Part shown: positions 6,706 through 14,406 of the stretch, piece by piece
Layout: every line of letters starts with the position of its first letter
How positions within the stretch are numbered: the first letter of the stretch is position 1
Assembly: GCA_040307135.1 (NCBI GenBank)
Contig: JAWRKD010000030.1
Location: 1 to 28,473, forward strand
DNA from: Aminidesulfovibrio sp040307135
GTDB taxonomy: Bacteria; Desulfobacterota; Desulfovibrionia; Desulfovibrionales; Desulfovibrionaceae
Direction of reading: 5' to 3'
Length of the DNA: 28,473 bases
Notes under the pieces: generated by a model
What the model saw: the letters and a program-made list of their open reading frames with translations, nothing else
Told to the model about the DNA's origin: nothing
The model's database searches: none
Translations under genes and position numbers: made by a program

Positions 6706-8646
6706 TCACATCCAGCGCTCCAGCCAGGCCTGGAGCATGAGCACGTTCCACAGCCGCTGCTGCTGGTCGCGGCGGCCCGCAAGGTGGGCCTTGAGCGCGG
6801 CCTGCACAGGTTCGGGCTGGAGCAGGCCCTGGCGGCGCAGCCGGGCCGGGTCCAACAGGGCGCGGGCCCAGTTCCGCAGCGGCCCGCGCAGCCAGGCGTC
6901 CAGAGGCAGGCCGAATCCGGTCTTGGGCCGGTCGAAAAGCTCCACAGGCAGGCGGCGGCCCAGGATGCGGCGCAGGATGCGCTTGCCCTGGCCCCCGGCC
7001 ACCTTCATGGACAGGGGCAGCCGCCAAGCCAGGGCCGCCACCCGGTGGTCCAGGAAGGGCGCGCGCGGCTCCAGGCCTGCGGCCATGGCCGCCCGGTCCA
7101 CCTTGACCAGCACGTCGTCGGGCAGGTAGCAGGCCGCGTCCAGGAACTGCATGGCCCCGGCCAGGCTCTGGCCGCGGGGCCAGCGGGCGCTTTCATCCAG
7201 CAGGGTGGCCGGGGCCTGGCCGTCCAGAAGCAGGGCCTGGGGCCGGGGCCAGATCTCCACCAGCCTGCGGTAGAGGTCCCCGGGGTTCGCGGCGGGCAGG
7301 GCGCGGGCCAGCTTGTGCAGCTTGAGCCCGGGGTTGCGCGGGGCGTGCGGCAGGCGGCCGATGAGCAGGTCCCAGGCCCGGGGCGGCACGGCCCGGATCC
7401 CGGCGGCCAGGATGCGGCGCAGGGGGCCCGGGGTGCGGCCCAGGCCGCGCCAGAAGAGCGGCCCCCAGACATGGCGGTTGTATCCGGCGAAGAATTCATC
7501 CCCGCCGTCGCCCGTGAGGCAGACCGTGACCTGGCGGCGCACCAGCCGGGCCACCAGGGTCGCGGGCAGCATGGCGGCGTCGCCCAGGGGCTCGTCGAAG
7601 ATTTCCGGCAGGTCGGCCACGGCTTCCAAGGCCTGGCCCGGGGCCAGGAACAGGGCGTGGTGGTCCGTGCCCAGGGCCCGCGCCACCCGGGCGGCCTCGC
7701 GACCCTCGTCGTAGGCCGCCTCGGCGAAGGTCACGGTGAAGGTTTTCACGGGCCGGGCGCTCTGGGCCTGCATCAGGGCCGTGACCAGGGAGGAGTCGAT
7801 GCCCCCGGAAAGGAGGGCGGCCAGGGGCACGTCGGCCACCATCTGGCCGCGCACCGCGTCCAGGAGCAGGGCCTCCAGCTCGTCGGCGGCCTCCTCCTCG
7901 CTGCCGGCGAAGGGGTCGGCCAGGGCGGCCTCCACCGTGGCGGCCAGGGACCAGTAGGCCGCGGGCTCGGGCAGCTCGGCGTCTTCCGCGGACAGGCGCA
8001 GGATGCAGCCGGGCGGCAGCTTGTTCACGTCGCGGTAGATGGAGCGCGGGGCGGGCACGCAGGACAGCCGCAGGTACAGGGCCAGGGCCTCGCGGTCCAG
8101 GTCCGGGCTGATGCCGGGCAGGGCGCGCAGGGCCTTCAGCTCCGAGGCGAAGGCGATGAGTCCGCCGAGCCTGCCGTAGTACAGGGGCTTTTCGCCCAGG
8201 CGGTCGCGGGCCAGGGTCAGGGCGCGTTCGCGGGCGTCCCAGAGGGCCAGGGCGAACATGCCCCGGCAGCGGTCCAGGGCCGTGTCCAGGCCCCAGGCCG
8301 CCACGGCCTCCAGCAGCACCTCGGTGTCGGACGAGCCGCGCCAGCCCGGGAATCCCGGGCTTGTCTCCAAAAGGCGGCGCAGTTCCTGGAAATTGTAGAT
8401 TTCGCCGTTGAAAACCAGGGTGAGGCGGCCGTCGCCGGTGCTCATGGGCTGGGCCCCGGCCTGGGACAGGTCCAGGATCGCCAGGCGGCGATGGCCCAGG
8501 GCCAGGCCCGCGCCCGCGTCCACGTAGAGGCCCTCGTGGTCCGGGCCGCGATGGGCAAGGGCCAGGCTCATGCGCCGGACCAGGCCGCGCAGGGCCTCGG
8601 CCGGCAGGGAGCGCTTGGGGTCCAGAACCCCGGCGATGCCGCACAT
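6706..8646 (-). CDS. asnB: Glutamine-hydrolysing asparagine synthase family amidotransferase
   Basis: A 646-residue class II (Ntn) glutamine amidotransferase fused to an ATP-pyrophosphatase synthase domain. The start must be the ATG at 8646 because maturation exposes Cys2 (MCGIAG) as the nucleophile; a TTG five codons upstream would bury it. AHRGPD, FNGEIYN and SSDTEVLLE mark the glutaminase domain (to about 205), and the PP-loop LSGGIDSS (about 279-286) the synthase domain, followed by CLTGDGGDEFFAGYNRH and DLVKVDRAAMAAGLEPRAPFLDH-type blocks. It could make asparagine, but as first gene of an operon with PglC- and PglA-like enzymes it may instead amidate a uronic-acid sugar or peptide attached to a surface glycan, as many glycan-locus AsnB paralogues are thought to do. 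A 12-bp hairpin lies just upstream. Confidence 0.92.
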   Translation of the reverse strand: MCGIAGVLDPKRSLPAEALRGLVRRMSLALAHRGPDHEGLYVDAGAGLALGHRRLAILDLSQAGAQPMSTGDGRLTLVFNGEIYNFQELRRLLETSPGFPGWRGSSDTEVLLEAVAAWGLDTALDRCRGMFALALWDARERALTLARDRLGEKPLYYGRLGGLIAFASELKALRALPGISPDLDREALALYLRLSCVPAPRSIYRDVNKLPPGCILRLSAEDAELPEPAAYWSLAATVEAALADPFAGSEEEAADELEALLLDAVRGQMVADVPLAALLSGGIDSSLVTALMQAQSARPVKTFTVTFAEAAYDEGREAARVARALGTDHHALFLAPGQALEAVADLPEIFDEPLGDAAMLPATLVARLVRRQVTVCLTGDGGDEFFAGYNRHVWGPLFWRGLGRTPGPLRRILAAGIRAVPPRAWDLLIGRLPHAPRNPGLKLHKLARALPAANPGDLYRRLVEIWPRPQALLLDGQAPATLLDESARWPRGQSLAGAMQFLDAACYLPDDVLVKVDRAAMAAGLEPRAPFLDHRVAALAWRLPLSMKVAGGQGKRILRRILGRRLPVELFDRPKTGFGLPLDAWLRGPLRNWARALLDPARLRRQGLLQPEPVQAALKAHLAGRRDQQQRLWNVLMLQAWLERWM

Positions 8647-8661
8647 GGGCGGACTGTACAA

Positions 8662-8693
8662 CCCGGAAAAGCGCCGGGCAACGCTTTTCCGGG
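8662..8693 (-). terminator. Hairpin between the cNMP-binding gene and asnB; weak terminator or mRNA stabiliser
   Basis: Perfect 12-bp inverted repeat CCCGGAAAAGCG (8662-8673) / CGCTTTTCCGGG (8682-8693) with an eight-base loop. There is no T-tract after it on the minus strand, so it may terminate poorly, allow read-through into asnB, or protect the 3' end of the upstream message. Confidence 0.45.
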
Positions 8694-8703
8694 GCGGTCC
8701 GCC

Positions 8704-9222
8704 TCAGTTTCCCCGGGAAAGGGCCAGGGCCAGGGCCGTGGAGAGCTTGACCAGCTCGGAATTGCCCTTGCGGATGGTGGCCGCCAGGCGCCGGGACAGG
8801 AGGAACAGGAGGCGGCAGGCCAGGGCGGGCTCGCGCCCGGCCAGGGCGAAGAAGCGCTCCCGGTCCGTGCGCAGGAATTCGGCGTCCTCCAGCACCGTGA
8901 CCGTGGCCGAGCGGGTGTCCTGGTCGATGAGGGCGATCTCGCCGAACACGGGGTAGCGGCTGCCGTCCAGGGTGGCCAGAACCTTGCGGGGGTTGTCCAC
9001 CACGGCCAGGGGCAGGACCATGTCCTTGAGGAGCATGGACTTGGTCACCCGCACCCGGCCGCTCACCAGCACGTACATCTCGTCCCCGGCCTGGCCCTCC
9101 TCGATGAGCACGGCCCCGGCGGGCAACCGCACCTGGTCGAAGATGCCCTGGACGGCCTCCAGCCAAGGCTGGGAAAAGCCCTCGAACAGGGAGATGCGGC
9201 TCCAGTCCAGGGTCTGGCTCAT
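8704..9222 (-). CDS. Stand-alone cyclic-nucleotide-binding domain protein
   Basis: A 172-residue Crp-type cNMP-binding beta-barrel without a DNA-binding domain. Core motifs are LPAGAVLIEEGQAGDEMYVLVSGRVRV (about 34-60) and the phosphate-binding-cassette equivalent YPVFGEIALIDQDTRSATVTV (about 89-109), with the conserved Gly-Glu and the Arg before S/T. A C-terminal helix bundle ends the protein. Its ATG shares ATGA (9219-9222) with the stop of the K+-channel gene, so it is translationally coupled to it. This suggests that it is a soluble regulatory subunit for that channel, replacing the fused cNMP domain of classical cyclic-nucleotide-gated channels. The ligand (cAMP, cGMP or another) is not predictable here. 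Confidence 0.88.
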   Translation of the reverse strand: MSQTLDWSRISLFEGFSQPWLEAVQGIFDQVRLPAGAVLIEEGQAGDEMYVLVSGRVRVTKSMLLKDMVLPLAVVDNPRKVLATLDGSRYPVFGEIALIDQDTRSATVTVLEDAEFLRTDRERFFALAGREPALACRLLFLLSRRLAATIRKGNSELVKLSTALALALSRGN

Positions 9223-10354
9223 TGGGCAGCTCCGGGCTTGAGGTAGAGGACCGCGTCGTAGGCGGCCAGGGGTTCGGCGTCCGGCGGGTTGATGAACACC
9301 CGCGGCCCCTGCTGGCCCAGGCGGGTGTCCCGGCCGGAGTTCTGGAAGAGTTCCAGGATGAAGCTGTCCAGGGCCTGGCCCTCGTCCAGGATGTCGTCCA
9401 GGGCCAGGGCGCGGGAGACCTGGCAGAGGGCCAGGGGCAGGGAGCCGTCGGCCCCGCGCATGGAGTCCAGGAGCCCGCCCCAGGTGCGGGCCTTGTCCTC
9501 GGCGGACAGGGGCCGGAACTCCAGGAAGTTCTTGCCGCGCAGGCCGAGCAGGCCCTGGAGGAAGGCCCAGACCGACTGGTTGGAGCCCATGAGCCCCAGG
9601 ACCCGGCTGGCGATCTCGCCGCGGATGAGGGCCTCGGTGGCCCCGCGCGCAGGAGGTGCTTGCGGTTCTCGGGCAGGACCACCTCGCAGTACAGGGGCAC
9701 GTCCTTGGTCTGTTCGCGCACGGCCAGGGCGGCGTAGAGGGTCTGCTGGTCGGCCTCCCTGGGCTCCAGGCCCTCCTGGGACAGAATGTAGATGACCTTG
9801 GCGCTCTGGGGCTTGGCGCGGTGCACCACGTTTTCCTGGGCGATGCTGCCCCAGACGAACTCCAGGCGATCGCCCAGGGCCAGCTGATAGGCCAGCTGGT
9901 CGCGGGCCTCGGGCGGCAGGCCGTTGACCAGGACCAGGGCGCGGTCCTTGAGCAGGCCGGCCTCGTCCATGCCCTTGACCAGGTCCAGGGCGAATCCGTT
10001 CCAGCCCATGACCACGATGTGTCCGACCTTCTTCACGGCGAGCAGTCCTTTGCGTTTCTGGGCCTTGCGCTCCACCAGGAGCGAGGCCAGGTTGCCGGTG
10101 AGGGTGGAAACCAGGCCGATGCCGCTGACCATGACGAGAAAGCCCATGATCCGGCCGCCCGCGGTGACCGGAACCACGTCGCCGTAGCCCACGGTGGTGA
10201 GCGTCACCACGGCCCACCAGAGGGCGGTGAAGAAGTCCTCGCCGCGGCCTTCACGCTCGAACCAGGCAAAGCCGAAGGAGCCCGCGGCCAGCACCAGGGC
10301 GATGAGCAGGACGAGCTTGAGCGTGGCGGACGAGAGCCAGGCCGGACGGTTCAT
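9219..10354 (-). pseudogene. Two-TM potassium channel with RCK (TrkA-N) domain, interrupted by a -1 frameshift
   Basis: Joined, the two frames encode about 378 residues. The first frame holds TM1 (about 12-30), the K+ selectivity filter TLTTVGYGD (51-59), TM2 (about 66-90) and an RCK/TrkA-N Rossmann domain beginning GHIVVMGWNGFA (111-122). It runs through PLYCEVVLPENRKHLLRAG, then shifts. The second frame continues ATEALIRGEIASRVLG to the end at 9219. Restoring one G on the coding strand to the four-base run at 9641-9644 gives the seamless reading HLLRAGATEAL, so a single base is missing from a homopolymer. This may be a sequencing or assembly error or a recent mutation; codon use and conservation on both sides look intact. 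The gene should be a voltage-independent K+ channel gated through its RCK domain, coupled to the cNMP protein downstream. Confidence 0.85.
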
Positions 10355-10381
10355 GGGCGCTCCGGAAAACGTATTTATTCC

Positions 10382-10409
10382 AGCATAACAGAGCGCGAGG
10401 GGGAGTCAA
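10382..10409 (-). promoter_or_regulatory. Sigma-70 type promoter of the K+ channel/cNMP operon
   Basis: On the minus strand TTGACT (10404-10409) and TATGCT (10382-10387) are separated by 16 bases. The start would lie near 10375, and GGAG precedes the ATG at 10354. Confidence 0.6.
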
Positions 10410-10442
10410 CGCGGCCCCCTGAACCGCGTGGCTTGGGCAAAC

Positions 10443-10482
10443 AAAAAGGCGCCTTGCCTTGCGGCAGGGCGCCTTTTGTTTT
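10443..10482 (-). terminator. Bidirectional intrinsic terminator after the LysM gene
   Basis: Stem 10444-10458 pairs with 10463-10477 (15 bp, one mismatch; core AAGGCGCC/GGCGCCTT) around a TTGC loop. It has T-tracts on both strands (TTTTGTTTT rightward, TTTTTGT leftward). It ends the LysM transcript 17 bp after the stop. Confidence 0.9.
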
Positions 10483-10498
10483 CGAGCCGATGTACGGA

Positions 10499-10945
10499 CT
10501 AGAAGCCGTAGCCCAGCTGGGTACGGACAGAAGCCGGCAGCACCGCGGTGGCGGCGGGGTCGGACTTCTTCTTGGACTTGCCGGCCATGTGACGGGCGTC
10601 CTTGGCTTCGTCCAGCGTGAAGTCACGCGGGATGGCGAAGTTCTGGCCGGGGTAGATCAGGTTCGGGCTCTTCTTGATCTGGGCGCGGTTGGCCTTGTAG
10701 ATCAGGGGCCACATGAAAGGATCGTTGTAGATCTGCTTGTACTCAGCAATCCACCACAGGCACTCGCCCTTCACCACGGTGTGGGAAGTGGGCAGCTTGC
10801 GGTACTCCTGGTCGTAAAGCTCCGCAGGCGTGAGCACCTTTTCCGCCTTTGCCGGCGCCGGCTCGGGCTGAGACTTCACCTTTTTGGCGCAGCCCCAGGC
10901 CAGCGTCAGGCTGACAATCAAGGCCAGCAAAACGAGCTTCTTCAT
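10499..10945 (-). CDS. LysM-domain lipoprotein
   Basis: A 148-residue secreted lipoprotein. Signal peptide with lipobox LAWG-C19, a Pro/Ala/Lys linker, then a LysM peptidoglycan-binding domain (about 54-108) starting SHTVVKGECLWWIAEYKQIYNDPFMWPLIYKAN and ending NLIYPGQNFAIP; the C-terminal 35 residues are basic and low in structure. It probably tethers to, or organises, the cell wall. The ATG at 10945 is chosen because AGGAGG sits nine bases upstream; the earlier in-frame ATG overlaps that Shine-Dalgarno. It is monocistronic, between a promoter candidate at 10976-11001 and a strong terminator. The double Trp in the LysM core is unusual but consistent with the fold. Confidence 0.88.
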   Translation of the reverse strand: MKKLVLLALIVSLTLAWGCAKKVKSQPEPAPAKAEKVLTPAELYDQEYRKLPTSHTVVKGECLWWIAEYKQIYNDPFMWPLIYKANRAQIKKSPNLIYPGQNFAIPRDFTLDEAKDARHMAGKSKKKSDPAATAVLPASVRTQLGYGF

Positions 10946-10975
10946 ACCAACATGCCTCCTCATTTGAAAACCCAG

Positions 10976-11001
10976 GTTATACCTCTCCATCGCAATGTCA
11001 A
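10976..11001 (-). promoter_or_regulatory. Promoter-like boxes of the LysM gene with abnormally short spacing
   Basis: Minus strand: perfect TTGACA (10996-11001) and TATAAC (10976-10981), but only 14 bases apart. The hexamers are good and the position is right (31 bp before the ATG), yet the spacing is outside the sigma-70 range, so one box may be coincidental or an activator may be needed. Confidence 0.35.
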
Positions 11002-11771
11002 GAATTGTACCGGGCCCTCCAATTATCAATAATTTTTTTCTCCTGCAATACCAAACTCTCGGAGGGATTCAACAGGATCGCCTTGGCCACAGCGGCCTGG
11101 GCCTCCTCCATCCAGCCCCCCTGCCGCAGGCTCTGGCTGGCCAGGACATACATCAATTCCGGCTGGTTGCCATAGATGCCCGCAATGAGGCCCTGGTACT
11201 CTTCCCCAAAAACCTCGCGCACCAGATCGTTCTGCGCCACGAGGAGACGGGCCAATAGCATGTTCCCCCGGTGTCTTGCAAGATACACCGGGAGCAGTTG
11301 TCGGCACTTGGAAAGGATGAACCGGATGCGGCCGATCTCCCGGCGCATGCTCTCCTCGGTCTGGTGCAGGACCTGGAACAGCTCCCCGGCCACGTTCTTG
11401 GCCTCCTGGGGCAGGTCCCCGCGGTCGCGCATCTCCCGGAACCAGGGGGCGTAGTTGGTCTTCTGGTAGGCGTCTTCCAGGAGCTTGATGGTCTCGTGGA
11501 AGATGTAGCCCATGCCCCAGTCCAGGAAGCGGCCTTCGATGGGCCCGTCGGGCTCGTTGCGGAACACGTGGTGGGCCGTGTCCTTGAGCCGCCACAAGAG
11601 GCCCTTGTTCATCTCCGAGCCCAGCAGGTTGCGCAGGGTCTCGTGGCTCACCTGGCCTTCCTCGTCGAAGCGCCGGAACTGGAGGGACAGCTCCCGGCTG
11701 GCCAGGCAGAAGCCGCGGAACATGTCGCGCACGAACTCCGGGAACTTGGCCCTGATCCAGGTCTTGGACAC
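10998..11771 (-). CDS. Conserved-looking protein of unknown function, helical, TPR-like C-terminus
   Basis: A 257-residue soluble protein with no signal peptide or membrane segment and no family I can name. It is rich in long amphipathic helices (KTWIRAKFPEFVRDMFRGF at the start; ETIKLLEDAYQKTNYAPWFREMRDRGDLP in the middle). The last 60 residues (PELMYVLASQSLRQGGWMEEAQAAVAKAILLNPSESLVLQ) look like one or two tetratricopeptide units. It starts three bases after the stop position of, and thus shares an operon with, lonB (11775). A role as an adaptor or substrate-handling partner of that protease is possible but rests only on position. Its 3' end contains the -35-like box of the LysM gene. Confidence 0.8.
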   Translation of the reverse strand: MSKTWIRAKFPEFVRDMFRGFCLASRELSLQFRRFDEEGQVSHETLRNLLGSEMNKGLLWRLKDTAHHVFRNEPDGPIEGRFLDWGMGYIFHETIKLLEDAYQKTNYAPWFREMRDRGDLPQEAKNVAGELFQVLHQTEESMRREIGRIRFILSKCRQLLPVYLARHRGNMLLARLLVAQNDLVREVFGEEYQGLIAGIYGNQPELMYVLASQSLRQGGWMEEAQAAVAKAILLNPSESLVLQEKKIIDNWRARYNS

Positions 11772-11774
11772 GGG

Positions 11775-14231
11775 CTACCTCCTGCCCCGGTCGGCCTTGC
11801 GGGCCAGCTTGCAGAGTTCGGCCAGGCGTCTGTCCACCCGTTCGTAGAGGCTGCCCTTGGGGAAGCGTCCGGCCTTGCCGCGTTTGCCCGCGGGCAGGCC
11901 GGTGAGCAGGGTGAGCGCCTCGTCGATGTGGCGCACCGGGAAGATATGGAAGCGGCCCTGGTCCACGGCCTCCACCACCTCGTCCTTGAGCATGAGGTGG
12001 GGCACGTTGTCCGCGGGCAGGATCACGCCCTGTTTGCCGGTGAGCCCGCGGCGGCGGCAGACCTCGAAGAATCCTTCGATCTTCCGGTTCACCCCGCCCA
12101 CGGCCATGATCGCGCCGGACTGGCTCACCGCGCCGGTGAAGGCGTAGGCCAGGTCGATGGGCGCCCCGGCCAGGGCCGAGAGCAGGGCGGCCAGCTCCGC
12201 GCCCGAGGCCGAGTCGCCCTCGATGCCCGCGTAGCTCTGCTCGAAGCAGAGGCTGCCGGTGAGCACCAGGGGCTTGTCCACGGCGAAGAGCGCCAGGAGG
12301 TAGCTCTTGAGGATCATCATGCCCTTGGTGTGGATGGGGCCGCCCAGCTGGGCCTCGCGCTCCAGGTCCAGGATGCCGCCGTGGCCCACGCCCACGGTGC
12401 AGGAGATTTGGTGCGGCAGGCCGAACTCGTAGTCGCCGAAGAGCGTCACCGAGAGGCCGTTGGCCCGGCCCACGGCCGAGCCGCCGGTGGCCACCTTGAT
12501 GATCTCCCGGTCGTAGTCGGCCATGAACTCTTCTTCAAAGAGATTGGAGCGGAAGTCGCGGGCCGCCACGGCCTCGGCCAGATGCCCGGCCGAGACCTCC
12601 TCCGCGCCCTGCATGCGGGCCACGGCCGCGGCCTCGATCATGCGCTCGCGCACCAGGGGGAAGGCCAGGGAGAGCTTGGTCTGGTCCTCGGCCAGGCGGC
12701 TGGCCAGGTCCACGAGCCCGGCCAGGGCCTCGCGGGTGAAGGGCGGCAGCTCGGCCTCGCGCAGGATACGGCCCAGGGTGCAGAGGTAGTTCTTGATGTT
12801 GGCGGCCGTGCGCGGGGCCGTGGGCTGCAGATGGGCCTTGAGCTTGAAGAACTTCTGGAAGCGGTCGTCGTTGTAGAGCAGCTGCTCGTAGGTCTCCTCC
12901 GTGCCCACCAGGAGCACGGTCAGGTCCAGGGGGATGGGCTCGGGCTCGATGGTCCGGGCGCGCACCTGTTCCGGGTCCACCGGGTCCTCGATGCGCGAGG
13001 CTCCCAGGCGCAGCGCCCGCAGAAGCCCCTCCCAGGACGAGGGGTGGGAGAGGAGGTCCTCCATGTTGAGGATGAGGAAACCCTTGTTGGCGCGGTGCAG
13101 GGCCCCGGCCCGGATCAGGGTGAAGTCGGTGTAGAGCGCGCCCATCTCGGCCTCGCGCTCGATGCTGCCCAGGAGGTTGAAGGGCGTGGGGTTGCTCTCG
13201 ATGACCACGGGCGCGCCCCGTTGCTGGCCGTTGTCCACGAAGAGGTTCACCTCGTAGCGGTAGAACACGTCGTCCGCGGACAGGGATTCCTGGCCGTGGC
13301 CCTGGCCGTGGGGCTGGCCATGGGCCAGGGTGTGGCTCTGGCCGCCCACCTGGGCCTGGGGCTCGCGGGGCAGGAAGAGGTCCACGTTCTCCAGCACGTC
13401 CTTTTTCACGGCCTCCAGGTGCCGGGCCAGGCGGGGCTCGGCCGCGCCGAACTCCTGGAGCACGTTGCCCAGGTGCTCCTCCAGGGCGCTTTTGGCCATG
13501 GCCCGGTGCAGGGCGTTCTCCTCGCGCCGCAGGTCCTGCTCGTTCTGGCCCATGCGCCGCAGGTAGCGGCTGATGCGCAGGAGCAGCTCGTCGCCGCGGG
13601 ACTTGAGGCGCTTCCGGGCCCCGGGCTCCAGGGCCTCGTACTCGGCGTCGCCGATGGTCTTGCCGTTGACCACCGGGGTCAGGGTCAGGGCCCCGGTCTC
13701 GTCCATGTTCAGGCTGAAGTTCTGGCGTCCGGCCTCGTTCTCCATCTCGGTGAAGAGGTCCTCGCGCTTCTCGTTGAAGCGCTTGACCAGGGCCTCGCGC
13801 TGGCGGTGGAAGGACTCCTGGTCGAAGCGGGCCGGGATGGAGCTGCGGACTTCGCTCATGGCCTTGGCCATGGCGGCCTTGAAGGCGCGGCCGCGGCCCG
13901 CGGGCAGGGACAGGGCCACGGGCCGGTCCGGGTCCTCGAAGTTGTAGAGATAAACCCAGTCCGGCGGGGCCGGGGCCTTGGCCGCCACCGGGGCCAGGAA
14001 GTGCTGGACGAAATAGGTGCGGCCCATGTTGGCGTCGCCGGAGACATAGACGTTGTACTCGCGGCCGCGGATGCGCAGGGCCATGTTCAGGGCCTGGATG
14101 GCCCGTGGCTGGAACAGGGCGTGGCCGTTGCGCAGGGGGATCTTCCGGCTGTCGGGCCAGGGCACTCGCTGGGGATCCAGGCGGGCGCGGAGCTTGTGCG
14201 GCGGCAGGGGCTTGATGGTGTGTTTGGGCAT
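11775..14231 (-). CDS. LonB-type ATP-dependent protease (AAA_32/Lon_C family)
   Basis: An 818-residue cytoplasmic protease. An N-terminal AAA+ module has a P-loop GDANMGRT (65-72; Arg instead of Lys, usual for this family) and a degenerate Walker B FLILNMEDLL (385-394). A helical insertion of about 200 residues splits it, then a lid domain and a C-terminal Lon peptidase domain follow, with the Ser-Lys dyad S674 (EGDSASGAE) and K717 (GGVNRKIEGFF). It would degrade misfolded or regulatory proteins. A His/Gly/Gln-rich stretch at 299-314 (five His in 16 residues) lies in the insertion and is odd. ATG at 14231 is preferred: an earlier GTG lies inside the -35 box of a strong promoter. The 257-residue gene follows it at once. 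Confidence 0.92.
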   Translation of the reverse strand: MPKHTIKPLPPHKLRARLDPQRVPWPDSRKIPLRNGHALFQPRAIQALNMALRIRGREYNVYVSGDANMGRTYFVQHFLAPVAAKAPAPPDWVYLYNFEDPDRPVALSLPAGRGRAFKAAMAKAMSEVRSSIPARFDQESFHRQREALVKRFNEKREDLFTEMENEAGRQNFSLNMDETGALTLTPVVNGKTIGDAEYEALEPGARKRLKSRGDELLLRISRYLRRMGQNEQDLRREENALHRAMAKSALEEHLGNVLQEFGAAEPRLARHLEAVKKDVLENVDLFLPREPQAQVGGQSHTLAHGQPHGQGHGQESLSADDVFYRYEVNLFVDNGQQRGAPVVIESNPTPFNLLGSIEREAEMGALYTDFTLIRAGALHRANKGFLILNMEDLLSHPSSWEGLLRALRLGASRIEDPVDPEQVRARTIEPEPIPLDLTVLLVGTEETYEQLLYNDDRFQKFFKLKAHLQPTAPRTAANIKNYLCTLGRILREAELPPFTREALAGLVDLASRLAEDQTKLSLAFPLVRERMIEAAAVARMQGAEEVSAGHLAEAVAARDFRSNLFEEEFMADYDREIIKVATGGSAVGRANGLSVTLFGDYEFGLPHQISCTVGVGHGGILDLEREAQLGGPIHTKGMMILKSYLLALFAVDKPLVLTGSLCFEQSYAGIEGDSASGAELAALLSALAGAPIDLAYAFTGAVSQSGAIMAVGGVNRKIEGFFEVCRRRGLTGKQGVILPADNVPHLMLKDEVVEAVDQGRFHIFPVRHIDEALTLLTGLPAGKRGKAGRFPKGSLYERVDRRLAELCKLARKADRGRR

Positions 14232-14283
14232 AGGTCGGGTCGGAGCGCGGACCGGTTCAGAAAGGGCCGCTTGTCCAGAAGAA

Positions 14284-14312
14284 ACTATACGGATTTTGTC
14301 CGGGCTTGTCAC
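14284..14312 (-). promoter_or_regulatory. Sigma-70 promoter of lonB
   Basis: Minus strand GTGACA (14307-14312), 17-base spacer, TATAGT (14284-14289): 5/6 matches in each box. The start point would be near 14277, giving a leader of about 46 nt to the ATG at 14231. No classical heat-shock (sigma-32 or HrcA/CIRCE) element is seen. Confidence 0.7.
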
Positions 14313-14406
14313 GGGTGCGGTGGGCGTCCGCTCCGGCGGGATCCGGCCCGGACGGCTGCGTGAAAATCGCGCAGGGTCGCGCGTACTATCGCGCAGGCGC
14401 AGGGCC

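Noticed and set aside
6361..9246. A 961-codon plus-strand open frame opposite the asnB and cNMP genes
   Set aside because: No recognisable domain and biased Gln/Gly/Ala composition; the minus-strand genes are unambiguous.
11271..14363. A 1030-codon open frame on the plus strand opposite lonB
   Set aside because: Its product is low in complexity (His/Gly/Leu-rich) with no motifs, whereas the minus strand has clear LonB domains and its own promoter; this is a typical GC-rich antisense shadow.
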